Origin: Sphingomonadales bacterium Ga0077557
GTDB taxonomy: Bacteria > Pseudomonadota > Alphaproteobacteria > Sphingomonadales > Sphingomonadaceae
Direction: 5' to 3'
DNA: 64,000 nucleotides
Assembly: GCA_001464615.1 (NCBI GenBank)
Contig: LNFI01000030.1
Coordinates: 1 to 64,000, forward strand
Positions 8,924 through 17,997 of this stretch are shown here, piece after piece (within the stretch, counting starts at the first letter, position 1; each line of letters opens with the position of its first letter). The notes below the pieces were generated by a model that had not been told where the DNA came from, made no database searches, and saw nothing but the letters and a program-made list of their open reading frames with translations. A program made the translations under genes and the position numbers.

Positions 8924-9774
8924 CCCTTCCTGTTGCGCCGCTTGCCGGTGCGCTGGTGGGGATCATGACCGCCGCGATGTTCGCGCTCGTGCCGGGCGAT
9001 ATGCTCGGCCGGTTGATCTTGCGCACGGGTATTGCCGCGATCATTCCTGCCGCCGAACCGCCATTAGGCTTTACCGCCCGGCTGGTCCTGATCTTGATGT
9101 GTGGCGGCGGCGCGGCGTTGGTCAGCTGGTTTGCCGTGTTCCTGATCACGGGATCGCGCACGATCATGTTTGGCAGCGATGTTGCGTCGACCGACGACGC
9201 TGATCCTGATCAAGAGGCACCGGTGCTGCGTCGTGCCGATGCCCATCCCGATGCGCCGTCGCGTCGTCCAGTCTTTGCCAATCGCGACCTGGGGACGCCC
9301 TTTCTGGATGTCCGCGCCCGGCACTTGGTCGCGGACGATGCACCAGCTCCGGATAGCGACTTCGCTCAAGCGCCGTTGCCGCTGCGGCGCGAAACGTTGG
9401 ACCTTCCCGACGATCTTGATCAATTGCTCTCGGTCTTTGATCCGGGTGCCATGCCGCCTAGCGCCGCACCGGCGCCGCCTGTCTCCGCTCCGGTTCCCCC
9501 GCGTCAGCAGATTTTCGCGCCGACCGAGCGCTTTGAAACATTTGAACTAACGCCGATGGTGCGCCCAACGCCCGGTGACCCGGCGCCGCCGGCCACTGAA
9601 CCACGGACACCGCGCGACACGCAGGCAACGATTGCCGCGCTGCTCGAACGGCTCGAACGCGGCGTAACCACCCGCGCGGACCGCGCACCCGTGCCAGATG
9701 TCAGCCGAATGAAGCGCGATGAGGGGTTACAGGAAACCCTGGTGTCCCTGCGCCGGATGGCAACCCGCGATTGA
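8893..9774 (+). CDS. Membrane protein with proline-rich cytoplasmic tail, unknown function
   Basis: Product of 293 residues: two hydrophobic segments (about 14-33 and 57-80), then roughly 200 residues of low-complexity Pro/Ala/Asp-rich sequence with stretches such as 'AAPAPPVSAPVPPRQ'. It ends with a short conserved-looking helix 'QATIAALLERLERGV'. The 31-bp overlap with the glycosyltransferase gene suggests joint expression. The layout (membrane anchor plus disordered linker plus terminal helix) would suit a tether or scaffold. No family is recognised, so this is a description rather than a function. Confidence 0.7.
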   Translation: MVAQSRRQRLTLPVAPLAGALVGIMTAAMFALVPGDMLGRLILRTGIAAIIPAAEPPLGFTARLVLILMCGGGAALVSWFAVFLITGSRTIMFGSDVASTDDADPDQEAPVLRRADAHPDAPSRRPVFANRDLGTPFLDVRARHLVADDAPAPDSDFAQAPLPLRRETLDLPDDLDQLLSVFDPGAMPPSAAPAPPVSAPVPPRQQIFAPTERFETFELTPMVRPTPGDPAPPATEPRTPRDTQATIAALLERLERGVTTRADRAPVPDVSRMKRDEGLQETLVSLRRMATRD

Positions 9775-9787
9775 TCGGCTCGCGCCA

Positions 9788-10102
9788 TTACCGCGTTTCA
9801 ACCGTCAGTATTTCCAGATCGGCTTCCACGCGACCCGCGCTTTTGCGTGTGGCGCTGATGGCGAGATCGGCGACCAGATGTCCGCTGATCGCGAATTCGG
9901 CGTCGGCCAAGCCGCCTAACCAGCGCTCGATCGCTGGGTTGAGCGGGGCGGCCAGCGTGATCTGATGCCTTGCACCGACAAAGGTGGCGCTGGCCCATTG
10001 ATCCCAATCAGCCGTTACTATTTCCACCGGGCAGTCAGCGCGCCTGGCCTGTTGGGCGATGGCGCGGGTTAGCGCAGTGCCGATATCGGGGCCGCGGCTC
10101 AT
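9788..10102 (-). CDS. Conserved-looking 104-residue protein, unknown function
   Basis: Product of 104 residues without membrane segments, reading 'VEIVTADWDQWASATFVGAR' and ending in a beta-rich segment 'GRVEADLEILTVETR'. Its start overlaps the stop of the upstream 62-residue gene in an ATGA, so the pair forms one operon. The promoter region of that operon carries a LexA-type direct repeat. I do not recognise the family; the alternating hydrophobic pattern suggests a small alpha/beta fold. Confidence 0.65.
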   Translation of the reverse strand: MSRGPDIGTALTRAIAQQARRADCPVEIVTADWDQWASATFVGARHQITLAAPLNPAIERWLGGLADAEFAISGHLVADLAISATRKSAGRVEADLEILTVETR

Positions 10103-10287
10103 GATCGGGCCTGATCGGCAAGCGTGGCAATCGCGGCCTCGATCCGGGCCGCCGTGCGCTCACGCGGCTCGCGGCCGCGCCGCATATCTTCCACCAGCCG
10201 TGGATCGTTGACGGCAAGCCGACCGAATTTGGTGGGCGGCATCGCCGATTGCCGCAGGAACCGCTCCACTTTCAACAACATAGACAT
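10099..10287 (-). CDS. Small XRE-like helix-turn-helix protein
   Basis: Product of 62 residues with a pattern close to a minimal Cro/XRE DNA-binding domain: 'PPTKFGRLAVNDPRLVEDMR' followed by 'GREPRERTAARIEAAIA' matches the helix 2 - turn - helix 3 - helix 4 spacing. It is the first gene of a two-gene leftward operon (ATGA overlap with the 104-residue gene) and faces the S24 regulator. A GTTC-N7-GTTC box lies 26-40 bp upstream of its start. The domain call is by pattern, so moderate; a regulatory role is inferred. Confidence 0.65.
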   Translation of the reverse strand: MSMLLKVERFLRQSAMPPTKFGRLAVNDPRLVEDMRRGREPRERTAARIEAAIATLADQARS

Positions 10288-10312
10288 GGCAATCTCCCGA
10301 GTCTTTGATAAT

Positions 10313-10327
10313 GTTCATTGTTTGTTC
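10313..10327. promoter_or_regulatory. Candidate LexA (SOS) box, GTTC-N7-GTTC
   Basis: GTTCATTGTTTGTTC is an exact match to the alphaproteobacterial LexA direct-repeat consensus. It lies in the 88-bp divergent region, 26 bp from the start of the HTH gene and about 49 bp from the S24 gene. An eight-base consensus occurs by chance about once per 65 kb per strand, so the location matters more than the match. Confidence 0.5.
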
Positions 10328-10345
10328 TCACATTTCCAACTTGTC

Positions 10346-10359
10346 TAGGAAAAATCCTA
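10346..10359. promoter_or_regulatory. Inverted repeat, candidate operator of the S24 regulator
   Basis: TAGGA-AAAA-TCCTA is a perfect five-base inverted repeat with a four-base spacer, 16 bp before the S24 gene start. Its position and symmetry suit an autoregulatory operator. Confidence 0.45.
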
Positions 10360-10375
10360 CGCGTAGTGTTCGGCG

Positions 10376-11008
10376 ATGGATCAGGCGGAAGTTCGTGCCG
10401 CTTTGGCGGCTCTGGCGCTGGCGCGCGGCGAAAGCCTGGCCGCTTTGTCGCGGCTGATTGGGCGCAACGCCGCCTATCTTCAGCAATTTGTGACGCGCGG
10501 ATCGCCGCGCGCGCTGCATGAGCAGGACCGGCGCGTGCTTGCGGCTTATCTTGGCGTAGCGGAGGCGGTGCTGGGTGCGCCGATTTCAGCCCCAGCGACG
10601 GGGGCGCTGGTCCGCGTGCCGCGCATTGATGCGGTCGCGCTGGCCGGGCCGGGTGGATTGCTGGAGGGTGATCGCGCCTTGGCGGGCGAAGCGATTGATC
10701 CCGCGCTGCTGCGCCAATGGGGTGTGGAGCCTGCCAGCCTTTCGATCATCACTGCGCGCGGTGAATCCATGCTGCCGACGATTGCCGACGGTGATGACAT
10801 GTGGGTTGATCGCGCCGATGTGCAGCCCAGCGCGCGCGGCGGAATCTATGTCGTGCGGTTGGCGGCAGGTCTGGTGGTGAAGCGGCTGGTGCCGCGCGGC
10901 GGCGGCCTGCTGGTCACCAGCGACAACCCCGACTTTCCGCCGTTTGTAGCGGATCCGGAGATGGAGGTTATCGGCCGGGTCGTCCGGCTCACGCGCCTGC
11001 TGAAATAG
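10376..11008 (+). CDS. S24-family (LexA/CI-like) transcriptional regulator
   Basis: Product of 210 residues. The N-terminal half (about 5-65) looks like a helix-turn-helix ('ESLAALSRLIGRNAAYLQQF'). The C-terminal half is an S24 peptidase domain with the catalytic Ser in 'ARGESMLPTI' (near 131) and the Lys in 'AGLVVKRLVP' (near 167). An Ala-Gly dipeptide in 'VALAGPGGLLEG' sits where LexA-type proteins self-cleave, so RecA-stimulated autocleavage is possible. It is divergent from the small HTH operon and shares with it a LexA-like box and an inverted repeat. It is not LexA itself: the DNA-binding domain and length differ. Confidence 0.85.
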   Translation: MDQAEVRAALAALALARGESLAALSRLIGRNAAYLQQFVTRGSPRALHEQDRRVLAAYLGVAEAVLGAPISAPATGALVRVPRIDAVALAGPGGLLEGDRALAGEAIDPALLRQWGVEPASLSIITARGESMLPTIADGDDMWVDRADVQPSARGGIYVVRLAAGLVVKRLVPRGGGLLVTSDNPDFPPFVADPEMEVIGRVVRLTRLLK

Positions 11009-11023
11009 TGATAATCGGGCAGT

Positions 11024-11197
11024 TCAGCGGCGGTCGCGCAGCCAGATGAGGATCGCCAGGATAACGCCGACGCCGATGCCGACGAACAGCCCGCGCGTCG
11101 ATTCGCCGAAAAAAGCGCCACCAAAGGCGCCAACCATGGCGCCGATCGCAATCAGGAAGCCGCCAGCGGCGGGGGTGCGGGAAGGGGAATCGCTCAT
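11024..11197 (-). CDS. Small glycine-rich membrane protein
   Basis: From the ATG at 11197 the product has 57 residues, 'MSDSPSRTPAAGGFLIAIGA...', with two short Gly/Ala-rich hydrophobic helices separated by 'FFGESTRG' and ending in basic 'WLRDRR'. The upstream part of the tracked ORF looks non-coding. Glycine-zipper-like small inner-membrane proteins have this layout. It converges on the S24 regulator gene with 15 bp between them. Confidence 0.6.
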   Translation of the reverse strand: MSDSPSRTPAAGGFLIAIGAMVGAFGGAFFGESTRGLFVGIGVGVILAILIWLRDRR

Positions 11198-11315
11198 CAA
11201 CTTGCCCTGCCATGGGATGGCACCGCACGCCAGTGGAACGATAGCGTAATTACCGACGCTGTGTTTACCATTGCCCGTAATCGTCCCGCCAGCTTTGCTT
11301 GTTATTCGCTTGGCC

Positions 11316-11564
11316 ATGGCGTTTCCCCGATTTGATCACTCTGATGAGGCTGCCCCGCCCATCCCCTATCTCCATGATCGCGGCGCCGTTGATGCTGCGG
11401 CCGACCTGATTCTGCGCTTCGGCGATGATGCCGGTTTTGAGGCGGCGGCCTTGGCGGAGCGCAGCCGCAATCTGGGCAATGCCATTGGCTTTTGCCGCTG
11501 GCGGCAGATTGAGCGGCTGATTGTGTTGCTCGCAACCGGGCGCTCCTTTGGCACGGTTCACTGA
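11316..11564 (+). CDS. Small uncharacterised protein
   Basis: From the ATG at 11316 the product has 82 residues beginning 'MAFPRFDHSDEAAPPIPYL' and containing the helix 'ERSRNLGNAIGFCRWRQIERL'. It is soluble, with no signal peptide. The basic, aromatic C-terminal half looks conserved. The tracked ORF begins 15 codons upstream at a weaker start. No named family is recognised. Confidence 0.6.
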   Translation: MAFPRFDHSDEAAPPIPYLHDRGAVDAAADLILRFGDDAGFEAAALAERSRNLGNAIGFCRWRQIERLIVLLATGRSFGTVH

Positions 11565-11663
11565 CGAATCCTGCGGCACAACGAGCCCAGCTTGCGTTGA
11601 ATTTCGTTACGCCCCCGGTGGGCAAAGCTGTCCCTTCCAGGTTGCGGGCGCTAGAGCGGCGCG

Positions 11664-13667
11664 ATGCTATGGCATAGTCAATTAGGTGGTACACGACGAG
11701 GCAGGATGGCTTTTGCAGCGCTGATGGCGATTGTGATGCCACACGCTGTTCAGGCACAGGACGTGCCGGCATCAACTCGCCCAGCACCCATGCAGGACTC
11801 CACGGGTCAGGTGCCGGCATCCAATGACATGCTTGATCCGGGGTCACCAATGGCACCCCTGCCCGATATTGGCGTGGCATGGCCAGACCTGGCTGCCACC
11901 ACCGAAGCGACCGATACCGACAGCACCAAAACCGATATCGCTGATCTGACCGGCTATAGTTACCGGATCGACGGCATCGATGCGGTCGCCGATGCGGTGT
12001 TCAAGGCGCGGTTCGATGCGCTTTCGACGCTGCGCATTCATCGCGGCGAACCCTCCAATGCCGCGCAGATCGAACGGCGGGCGCGTGAAGATGCAGCGCT
12101 GTTGCAAACGCTGTTACGCGGCGCAGGCTATTATGATGCGGAAATCAGCAACAGCCTGGAGACGCAGGGCGGCGAGCCACTGGTAGTGCTGACCGTTGTT
12201 CCTGGGCCGCAATATCGTTTCGATACGGTCACGTTGCCCGGACTGGCTGCCGCCGGGGATCAGGCAGCGCCGCTGCGCAAGGAGTTCGGCGTCGCTGCCA
12301 ATGATCCTGTCGATGCCGACGCCATCTCGGTCGGCGAGGCGACCGTTCGGGCGCGGATTGGCGAGAAGGGCTTTCCCTTTGCCAAGATCGACAAGCCAGA
12401 AATTGTCATCGACCACGCCACCCAGACGGCAACGCTGGAAATGCGCGTTGAACCGGGTGGCGCGCGGATCTTTGGCCGGGTCGTTACGCCACCCAATACA
12501 TTGATGAATGCCCGGCACATTGAAAAAATCGCGCGGTTCAAGGCGGGCGACTCTTTTGACGAAAGCCAACTCGACGATCTCCGCCGTGCCTTGATCCAGA
12601 CGGGTATCGTCTCGTCGGCTGAAGTGAAGCCGGTGGAGGGCAAGGCGCCCGGCACAGTGGATATCGATGTCACCTTGCTCCCCGCGCCGCTGCGTACCAT
12701 TGCGGGCGAAATCGGTTATGGCACTGGTGAAGGCGTGCGCGCGGCGGCGAACTGGACGCACCGAAACCTGTTTCCGCCCGAAGGCGCATTCACCGCGCGG
12801 GCGGTTGCCGGTACGCAGGAGCAATCGGGCGGCGTCATCTTCCGTCGCAACAATTTTGAAGGGCGCGATCGTGTGCTGACCGCGCAGCTCATCGCCTCCA
12901 ACGTCAATCGCGCTGCTTTTCAGGCCACAACCTATTCGTTGAGCGGCAGCCTGGAGCGCCAGACGACGATCTTCTTTCAAAAGGCCTGGACCTGGTCGAT
13001 CGGTGCCGAACTGGCAGCATCGGACGAACGCGACGTGATTGTTGCAACGGGCGTGGCCCGACGCCGGACCTTCTTCATCGCCGATTTGCCGGTCAGCCTA
13101 AATTATGACGGGTCAGACGATCTGCTCAACCCGACCAAGGGGTTCCGGCTCGGTGGGCGGGTATCGCCCGAGCTGTCGCTGCAGGGCAGTGCTTTTGGCT
13201 ATGCGCGCGTCCAGCTCGACGCCAGCGCCTATCAGGCGCTTGGTGATCGGGTGGTGATTGCGGGCCGAGTCCGATTGGGCACGATCGCGGGTGCGCCGCG
13301 TGATGCGATTGCGCCGTCGCGGCGCTTTTATGCCGGCGGCGGCGCTTCGGTGCGCGGCTATGGCTTTCAGGCGATCGGCCCGCGCGATCCGAACAACGAT
13401 CCCATTGGTGGCCGCAGTCTCAACGAATTTTCAATCGAGGCGCGCATCAAGGCCTTTGGGCCGTTCGGGCTCGTCCCGTTTTTCGATGCGGGGAACATCT
13501 ATACTGCTGACTTGCCGCGATTCACCGCGCTGCAATTTGGGGCGGGGCTTGGCCTGCGTTATTATTCGAACTTCGGGCCGATCCGTATTGATGTCGGCAC
13601 ACCGCTCAACCCGCAACGCGGCGATCCGCGCGTGGCCGTTTATGTATCGCTGGGGCAGGCTTTTTGA
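11664..13667 (+). CDS. tamA: Outer-membrane translocation/assembly protein TamA (BamA family)
   Basis: Product of 667 residues: signal peptide ('MAFAALMAIVMPHAVQA' core), a short disordered stretch, POTRA domains (about 95-330), then a 16-strand Omp85 barrel with 'GGGASVRGYGFQAIGPRDP', the VRGY/F motif of Omp85 strand-loop 6, and a C-terminal Phe. TamA inserts in the outer membrane and works with TamB in outer-membrane protein or lipid traffic. Its stop overlaps the TTG start of tamB (TTGA). I kept the ATG at 11664 because the alternative at 11706 would remove the basic n-region of the signal. Confidence 0.94.
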   Translation: MLWHSQLGGTRRGRMAFAALMAIVMPHAVQAQDVPASTRPAPMQDSTGQVPASNDMLDPGSPMAPLPDIGVAWPDLAATTEATDTDSTKTDIADLTGYSYRIDGIDAVADAVFKARFDALSTLRIHRGEPSNAAQIERRAREDAALLQTLLRGAGYYDAEISNSLETQGGEPLVVLTVVPGPQYRFDTVTLPGLAAAGDQAAPLRKEFGVAANDPVDADAISVGEATVRARIGEKGFPFAKIDKPEIVIDHATQTATLEMRVEPGGARIFGRVVTPPNTLMNARHIEKIARFKAGDSFDESQLDDLRRALIQTGIVSSAEVKPVEGKAPGTVDIDVTLLPAPLRTIAGEIGYGTGEGVRAAANWTHRNLFPPEGAFTARAVAGTQEQSGGVIFRRNNFEGRDRVLTAQLIASNVNRAAFQATTYSLSGSLERQTTIFFQKAWTWSIGAELAASDERDVIVATGVARRRTFFIADLPVSLNYDGSDDLLNPTKGFRLGGRVSPELSLQGSAFGYARVQLDASAYQALGDRVVIAGRVRLGTIAGAPRDAIAPSRRFYAGGGASVRGYGFQAIGPRDPNNDPIGGRSLNEFSIEARIKAFGPFGLVPFFDAGNIYTADLPRFTALQFGAGLGLRYYSNFGPIRIDVGTPLNPQRGDPRVAVYVSLGQAF

Positions 13668-16600
13668 CCGAGGCTGACGATCAGCCCGCGCCGCGCGCGG
13701 GAGTAGCGCGGGTCTGGCGATGGCTTGGCGGCCTGATCGCTGGGCTCGTCGTGCTGTCGCTGGCCGGGCTGGCGCTGCTTGATTCAAGCATCGGTCACCG
13801 CTTCCTTGCCGATCAGGTTGGCGCGCTGCGGCCATCGAACGGGCTGCGCTATTCGGTCGGCAGGATCGACGGATCGGTTTTCGGCGACGCAACGCTGATT
13901 GATGTACGCGTGCGCGATCCAAAAGGGCTGGTGCTGGTGGTGCCGCGCGCCGCGATCAGTTGGGTGCCGCTCGCCTGGCTGTCAAACCGGCTGGAGATCA
14001 AACGACTGACGATCCCTGAGGCCAAGCTGGTGAAGCTGCCAGAAACAGTGCGGACCGGCAAACCAAGCCCGGCGCTGCCCAGCTTTGATATCCTGATCGG
14101 GATGCTGCGGATTGATCGGCTGGCGATTGACCGCCGCGTTACGGGCACGGCGCGGATGGGAAGCCTCGCTGGGCGCGCGGATATTCATGATGGCCGCGCG
14201 CTAATCGATCTGCGTGCGCTGGTCGAAGGCAGCGATCGATTGCTGCTCAAACTCGATGCCGAGCCGGATCGCGATCGCTTCGATATCGATCTGCACGCTG
14301 AAGGCGCTGCCGACGGTATGCTCGCCAAGCTTGCCCGCCTGACCAAGCCGATCAAGGCCCGGATCGCGGGCCAGGGGCGCTGGTCGCGCTGGCGCGGCAC
14401 GGCGTTGTTCGATGTCGGCGGCAAGCGTGTTGTCGATCTCGCGCTGGGCAACCAGGCGGGGCGCTATACACTGTCGGGTGCGCTGACGCCGTCGCGCGTA
14501 TCGACCGACAAATTCGTCCGGCTCGCCTTGCCGCAGATCATGATCAACGGCGCGGCGACATTGGTGGCGCGACAGCTTGATGGCCAATTGACGCTGCGAT
14601 CGTCGGCACTGGCGATCGACATGGATGGCGGGCTTGATCTTGCCGACAGCGCTTTCCGCAAGCTGCAGATCCGCACCCGGTTGCTGCAGCCCGCTGCCTT
14701 GCTCACTCGGATGGTCGGTCGCGCGGTTGAGCTGCGGGCGATCCTGGATGGCAGCTTTGCCAGCGCGGCGTTTGATTATCGGCTCTCGGCCGATTTCGTG
14801 TCGTTCGGCAAGGAAGGCTTCAACAAGGTCGTTGCCGCCGGCAAGGGGCGGTTGGGCAAGCAACCCGTGGTGGTGCCGATCCATCTGAACGTCGCTGAAG
14901 TCAGCGGAATCGACAAGGTTGCTGGCGAGATTTTGCGCAACCTGACGCTGGACGGCAAGCTGCTGGTCTCGGCCGCACTGATCAACGGCGCTGATCTTCA
15001 GTTCAAATCGGACAAGTTGAACGGCAGTTTGAACCTGCTCGTCGATCTCAAAAATGGTCGCTTCGATGTTGGGATTCAGGGCGCGCTGGGCCGATTCACT
15101 ATTCCTGGGCTCGGCATCGTCGATGTGGTGTCGACGCTGAACGTGGTCCCCGATCCGAATGGCAAGGGCGCACGCATCCTGGGCAAAGCCAGCGTGCAGA
15201 TGATCCGGCTCGACAATGAATTTTTCCGGTCCTTGGCCGGTGGCTTGCCCCGGCTGACCGCCAATCTTGAACAATCGACGGATGGCATCCTGCATTTCAG
15301 TAATCTGGTCCTGACCGCGCCCGATATCCGGATCGTTGGCAATGGCTATCGCCGTCGCGACGGCAGCTTTTATTTCGACGGGAGCGGCAACCAGCACAGT
15401 TATGGCCCGCTGACGCTGAAGCTTGATGGCCGAATCGAACGCCCCACGCTCGACATCACGCTTGCCCGTCCCAATGAGACGCTGGGCCTGCGCCAGGTCC
15501 GCGCCCATCTTGATCCGACGCCGGCGGGATATCGGCTCACCGCATCCGGCGGATCAACGCTGGGTGACTTCGATTTGCGCGGTGGGCTCGATCTGCCCAA
15601 GGGCGGACGCGCGACGATCGTGATCGATGCGCTTGATGCCGGTGGCATCAAGGCAAGCGGATCGTTGCTGGCGGCCGATGGCGGCTTTGATGGCACGCTG
15701 AATGTCGGCGGCGGGGGCGGGGTGACCGGCGTGATCAGCTTTGCGCCGATTGAGCGGGTACAGCGGATAGAGGTGCATCTCGATGCCGCCAATGCGCAGG
15801 TTTTGGGCAATGCGGTGCTGCGGCGCGGCAGGCTCGATCTGGTTACGATGCTTGATCCCAAGGGCGCGACGGTTGAGGCAAGCGCCAAGGGTACAGGGCT
15901 TCGTCGTGGCTCGCTTGGGCTGGCGCGATTTGACGGCACAGCGTCGCTGCGCGGCGGTGTCGGCACGATCAAAGCGGCGATTGCCGGGTCGCGTGGTCGC
16001 GCCTTCGACATTCGCGGCGAGGCCGATGTGACCGCTGACCGCTATCGGATCACCGCTGCGGGGACGATTGATCGGCGACCGATCAAGCTGCTGAGCCCGG
16101 CGGTGGTGACGCGATCCGGCGATGGCTGGCGGCTTGCGCCGACCCGGCTGGATTTTGCGGGCGGCACTGCCGAAATTGGCGGCCAGTTCTCCAGTGATTC
16201 GGCGGCGATAGACGCTACCGTTTCACGACTGCCGATGACCATTCTTGATATCGTCTATCCGGGCCTTGGCCTGGCGGGCAGCGCATCGGGAAAGCTCAGC
16301 TATGCCGACGGCGGCGGCGCGGCGCCGGTGGGCAAGATGGACATGACGGTACGCGGGCTCAGCAGGTCGGGGCTGGTGCTGTCTTCCAAGCCGATCGACC
16401 TGGGGGTCGCGGGAGTCTTGCATGCCAATAATGCCGCCTTGCGGGCGGTGATGGAAAGCGGCGGCAAGACGATCGGGCGGGCGCAGGCGCGGCTGTCGCC
16501 GCTTGGCGCAGGCAGCTTGCGCGCCCGGCTCGCCAATGCCCAGCTGTTCGCCCAAGTCCGCTATGACGGCCCCGCCGATACCCTGTGGCGGTTGACCGGC

Positions 16601-17830
16601 ATTGAATTGTTTGATCTGTCCGGCCCGATCGCAATCGGTGCCGATCTGGGCGGCAGGGTCAATGATCCGCGCATACGGGGGGTGGTGCGCGCAAAGGGCG
16701 CGCGGATTGAAAGCGCGACCACCGGCACCGTGCTGACCGGGGTCGAGGCGACCGGCACCTTCAACGGATCGCAACTGAGCTTCAGCAATTTTGCCGCCGA
16801 TGCGGGCAAGGGCGGGCGGGTGACGGGCAGTGGCAGCTTTGATTTCGCTGACGTCAACGGTTTCGGCATTGATCTGAAGTTGCAAACTGACAAGGCGGTG
16901 ATGATCAATCGCGACGATATCGCCGCGACGGTCACCGGGCCGATGACAATTCATTCAAGCGGCGCTGGCGGGGTGATTGCTGGCGATCTGGTGCTCAACG
17001 CCAGCCGCTATCGGCTTGGCCAGGCGGTTTCCGCCACAGCGGTGCCGCAGCTCAACATCAGGGAGATCAACCTGCCCGATGATACGGGCATTGAGGATAG
17101 CCGACAGCGCGCACCATGGACGCTCGATGTGCGCGCCCGCGCCAGCAATGGGCTGCGCGTCAATGGGCTGGGGCTGACCAGCGAATGGACGGCTGATCTG
17201 CAGATTGGTGGTGCGCCAGACAATCCCGCCATCGCTGGCCGAGCGGACATCATCCGGGGCACCTATGAATTTTCTGGCCGTCAGTTTGACATCGACCGTG
17301 GCGTGATCCGCTTTGCCGGGGAAACGCCGGCCAATCCGGTGATCGACATATCGGCTAATGCCGACAGCACGGGCCTGTCGGCATCAATTCAGGTGACTGG
17401 CCCCGCGACCCGTCCGGAGATCAACTTTTCAAGCGTCCCCGCGCTGCCGCAGGACGAACTCCTGTCGCGGCTATTGTTCGGCACGTCGATCACCAACTTG
17501 TCGGCGCCCGAAGCCCTGCAGCTCGCCGCCGCCGTTGCCTCGCTGCAGGGGCGCGGCGATGGGCTCAATCCGATCAACGCGCTGCGCCGCGTCGCCGGGC
17601 TTGATCGGTTGCGGATTCTGCCGGCTGATACCAGCCTTGGCCGGACGGGATCATCCGTGGCCGCCGGTAAATTCATTACGCGCAAGCTTTATGCGGAAAT
17701 CATCAGTGACGGGGCGGGGTATTCAGCAACGCAGGTCGAATTCCGGGTGACGCGCTGGCTGTCGATCCTGTCGACCATTTCGACGATCGGGCGGCAGAGC
17801 GTCAACGTCCGCGTGTCCAAGGACTATTGA
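13664..17830 (+). CDS. tamB: Translocation/assembly module protein TamB
   Basis: Very long beta-rich protein (1388 residues) with a single N-terminal membrane anchor (about 24-44), a repetitive beta-taco-type body, and the conserved C-terminal TamB domain ('GTYEFSGRQFDIDRGVIRF' and 'DELLSRLLFGTSITNLS'). It ends 'SVNVRVSKDY', a beta-barrel-like signal. TamB bridges the inner membrane and TamA and is implicated in anterograde phospholipid transport. Translation starts at a TTG overlapping the tamA stop, so the two are coupled. Confidence 0.95.
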   Translation: MTEADDQPAPRAGVARVWRWLGGLIAGLVVLSLAGLALLDSSIGHRFLADQVGALRPSNGLRYSVGRIDGSVFGDATLIDVRVRDPKGLVLVVPRAAISWVPLAWLSNRLEIKRLTIPEAKLVKLPETVRTGKPSPALPSFDILIGMLRIDRLAIDRRVTGTARMGSLAGRADIHDGRALIDLRALVEGSDRLLLKLDAEPDRDRFDIDLHAEGAADGMLAKLARLTKPIKARIAGQGRWSRWRGTALFDVGGKRVVDLALGNQAGRYTLSGALTPSRVSTDKFVRLALPQIMINGAATLVARQLDGQLTLRSSALAIDMDGGLDLADSAFRKLQIRTRLLQPAALLTRMVGRAVELRAILDGSFASAAFDYRLSADFVSFGKEGFNKVVAAGKGRLGKQPVVVPIHLNVAEVSGIDKVAGEILRNLTLDGKLLVSAALINGADLQFKSDKLNGSLNLLVDLKNGRFDVGIQGALGRFTIPGLGIVDVVSTLNVVPDPNGKGARILGKASVQMIRLDNEFFRSLAGGLPRLTANLEQSTDGILHFSNLVLTAPDIRIVGNGYRRRDGSFYFDGSGNQHSYGPLTLKLDGRIERPTLDITLARPNETLGLRQVRAHLDPTPAGYRLTASGGSTLGDFDLRGGLDLPKGGRATIVIDALDAGGIKASGSLLAADGGFDGTLNVGGGGGVTGVISFAPIERVQRIEVHLDAANAQVLGNAVLRRGRLDLVTMLDPKGATVEASAKGTGLRRGSLGLARFDGTASLRGGVGTIKAAIAGSRGRAFDIRGEADVTADRYRITAAGTIDRRPIKLLSPAVVTRSGDGWRLAPTRLDFAGGTAEIGGQFSSDSAAIDATVSRLPMTILDIVYPGLGLAGSASGKLSYADGGGAAPVGKMDMTVRGLSRSGLVLSSKPIDLGVAGVLHANNAALRAVMESGGKTIGRAQARLSPLGAGSLRARLANAQLFAQVRYDGPADTLWRLTGIELFDLSGPIAIGADLGGRVNDPRIRGVVRAKGARIESATTGTVLTGVEATGTFNGSQLSFSNFAADAGKGGRVTGSGSFDFADVNGFGIDLKLQTDKAVMINRDDIAATVTGPMTIHSSGAGGVIAGDLVLNASRYRLGQAVSATAVPQLNIREINLPDDTGIEDSRQRAPWTLDVRARASNGLRVNGLGLTSEWTADLQIGGAPDNPAIAGRADIIRGTYEFSGRQFDIDRGVIRFAGETPANPVIDISANADSTGLSASIQVTGPATRPEINFSSVPALPQDELLSRLLFGTSITNLSAPEALQLAAAVASLQGRGDGLNPINALRRVAGLDRLRILPADTSLGRTGSSVAAGKFITRKLYAEIISDGAGYSATQVEFRVTRWLSILSTISTIGRQSVNVRVSKDY

Positions 17831-17840
17831 GCTGACGTCC

Positions 17841-17997
17841 TTAGAGTGTGATGACGTTAGGTTAATTGAACCCCACACCCGTTCGGCCCCGGATCAGGTC
17901 CGGGGGAAGTCGAAGCCCACGCGATACGCATACCCTTCGACTTCGCTCAGGGCGAACGGGGTATGGGTTGATCCAATTCGGAGTCATCACACGCTAA
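17841..17997. repeat. MITE-like palindromic element, copy 1 (with nested hairpin)
   Basis: Terminal inverted repeats TTAG(A/C)GTGTGATGAC bound an internally palindromic 157-bp unit whose core contains GAAGTCGAAG / CTTCGACTTC. A second copy lies at 39227-39370. In this copy one core arm is replaced by CCCCGGATCAGGTCCGGGG, itself a hairpin. The right end overlaps the last codons and stop of the ATP-grasp gene. Confidence 0.85.

Noticed and set aside
14201-15508. 435-residue minus-strand ORF across tamB
   Set aside because: Antisense shadow of tamB; no ribosome site or recognisable domains.
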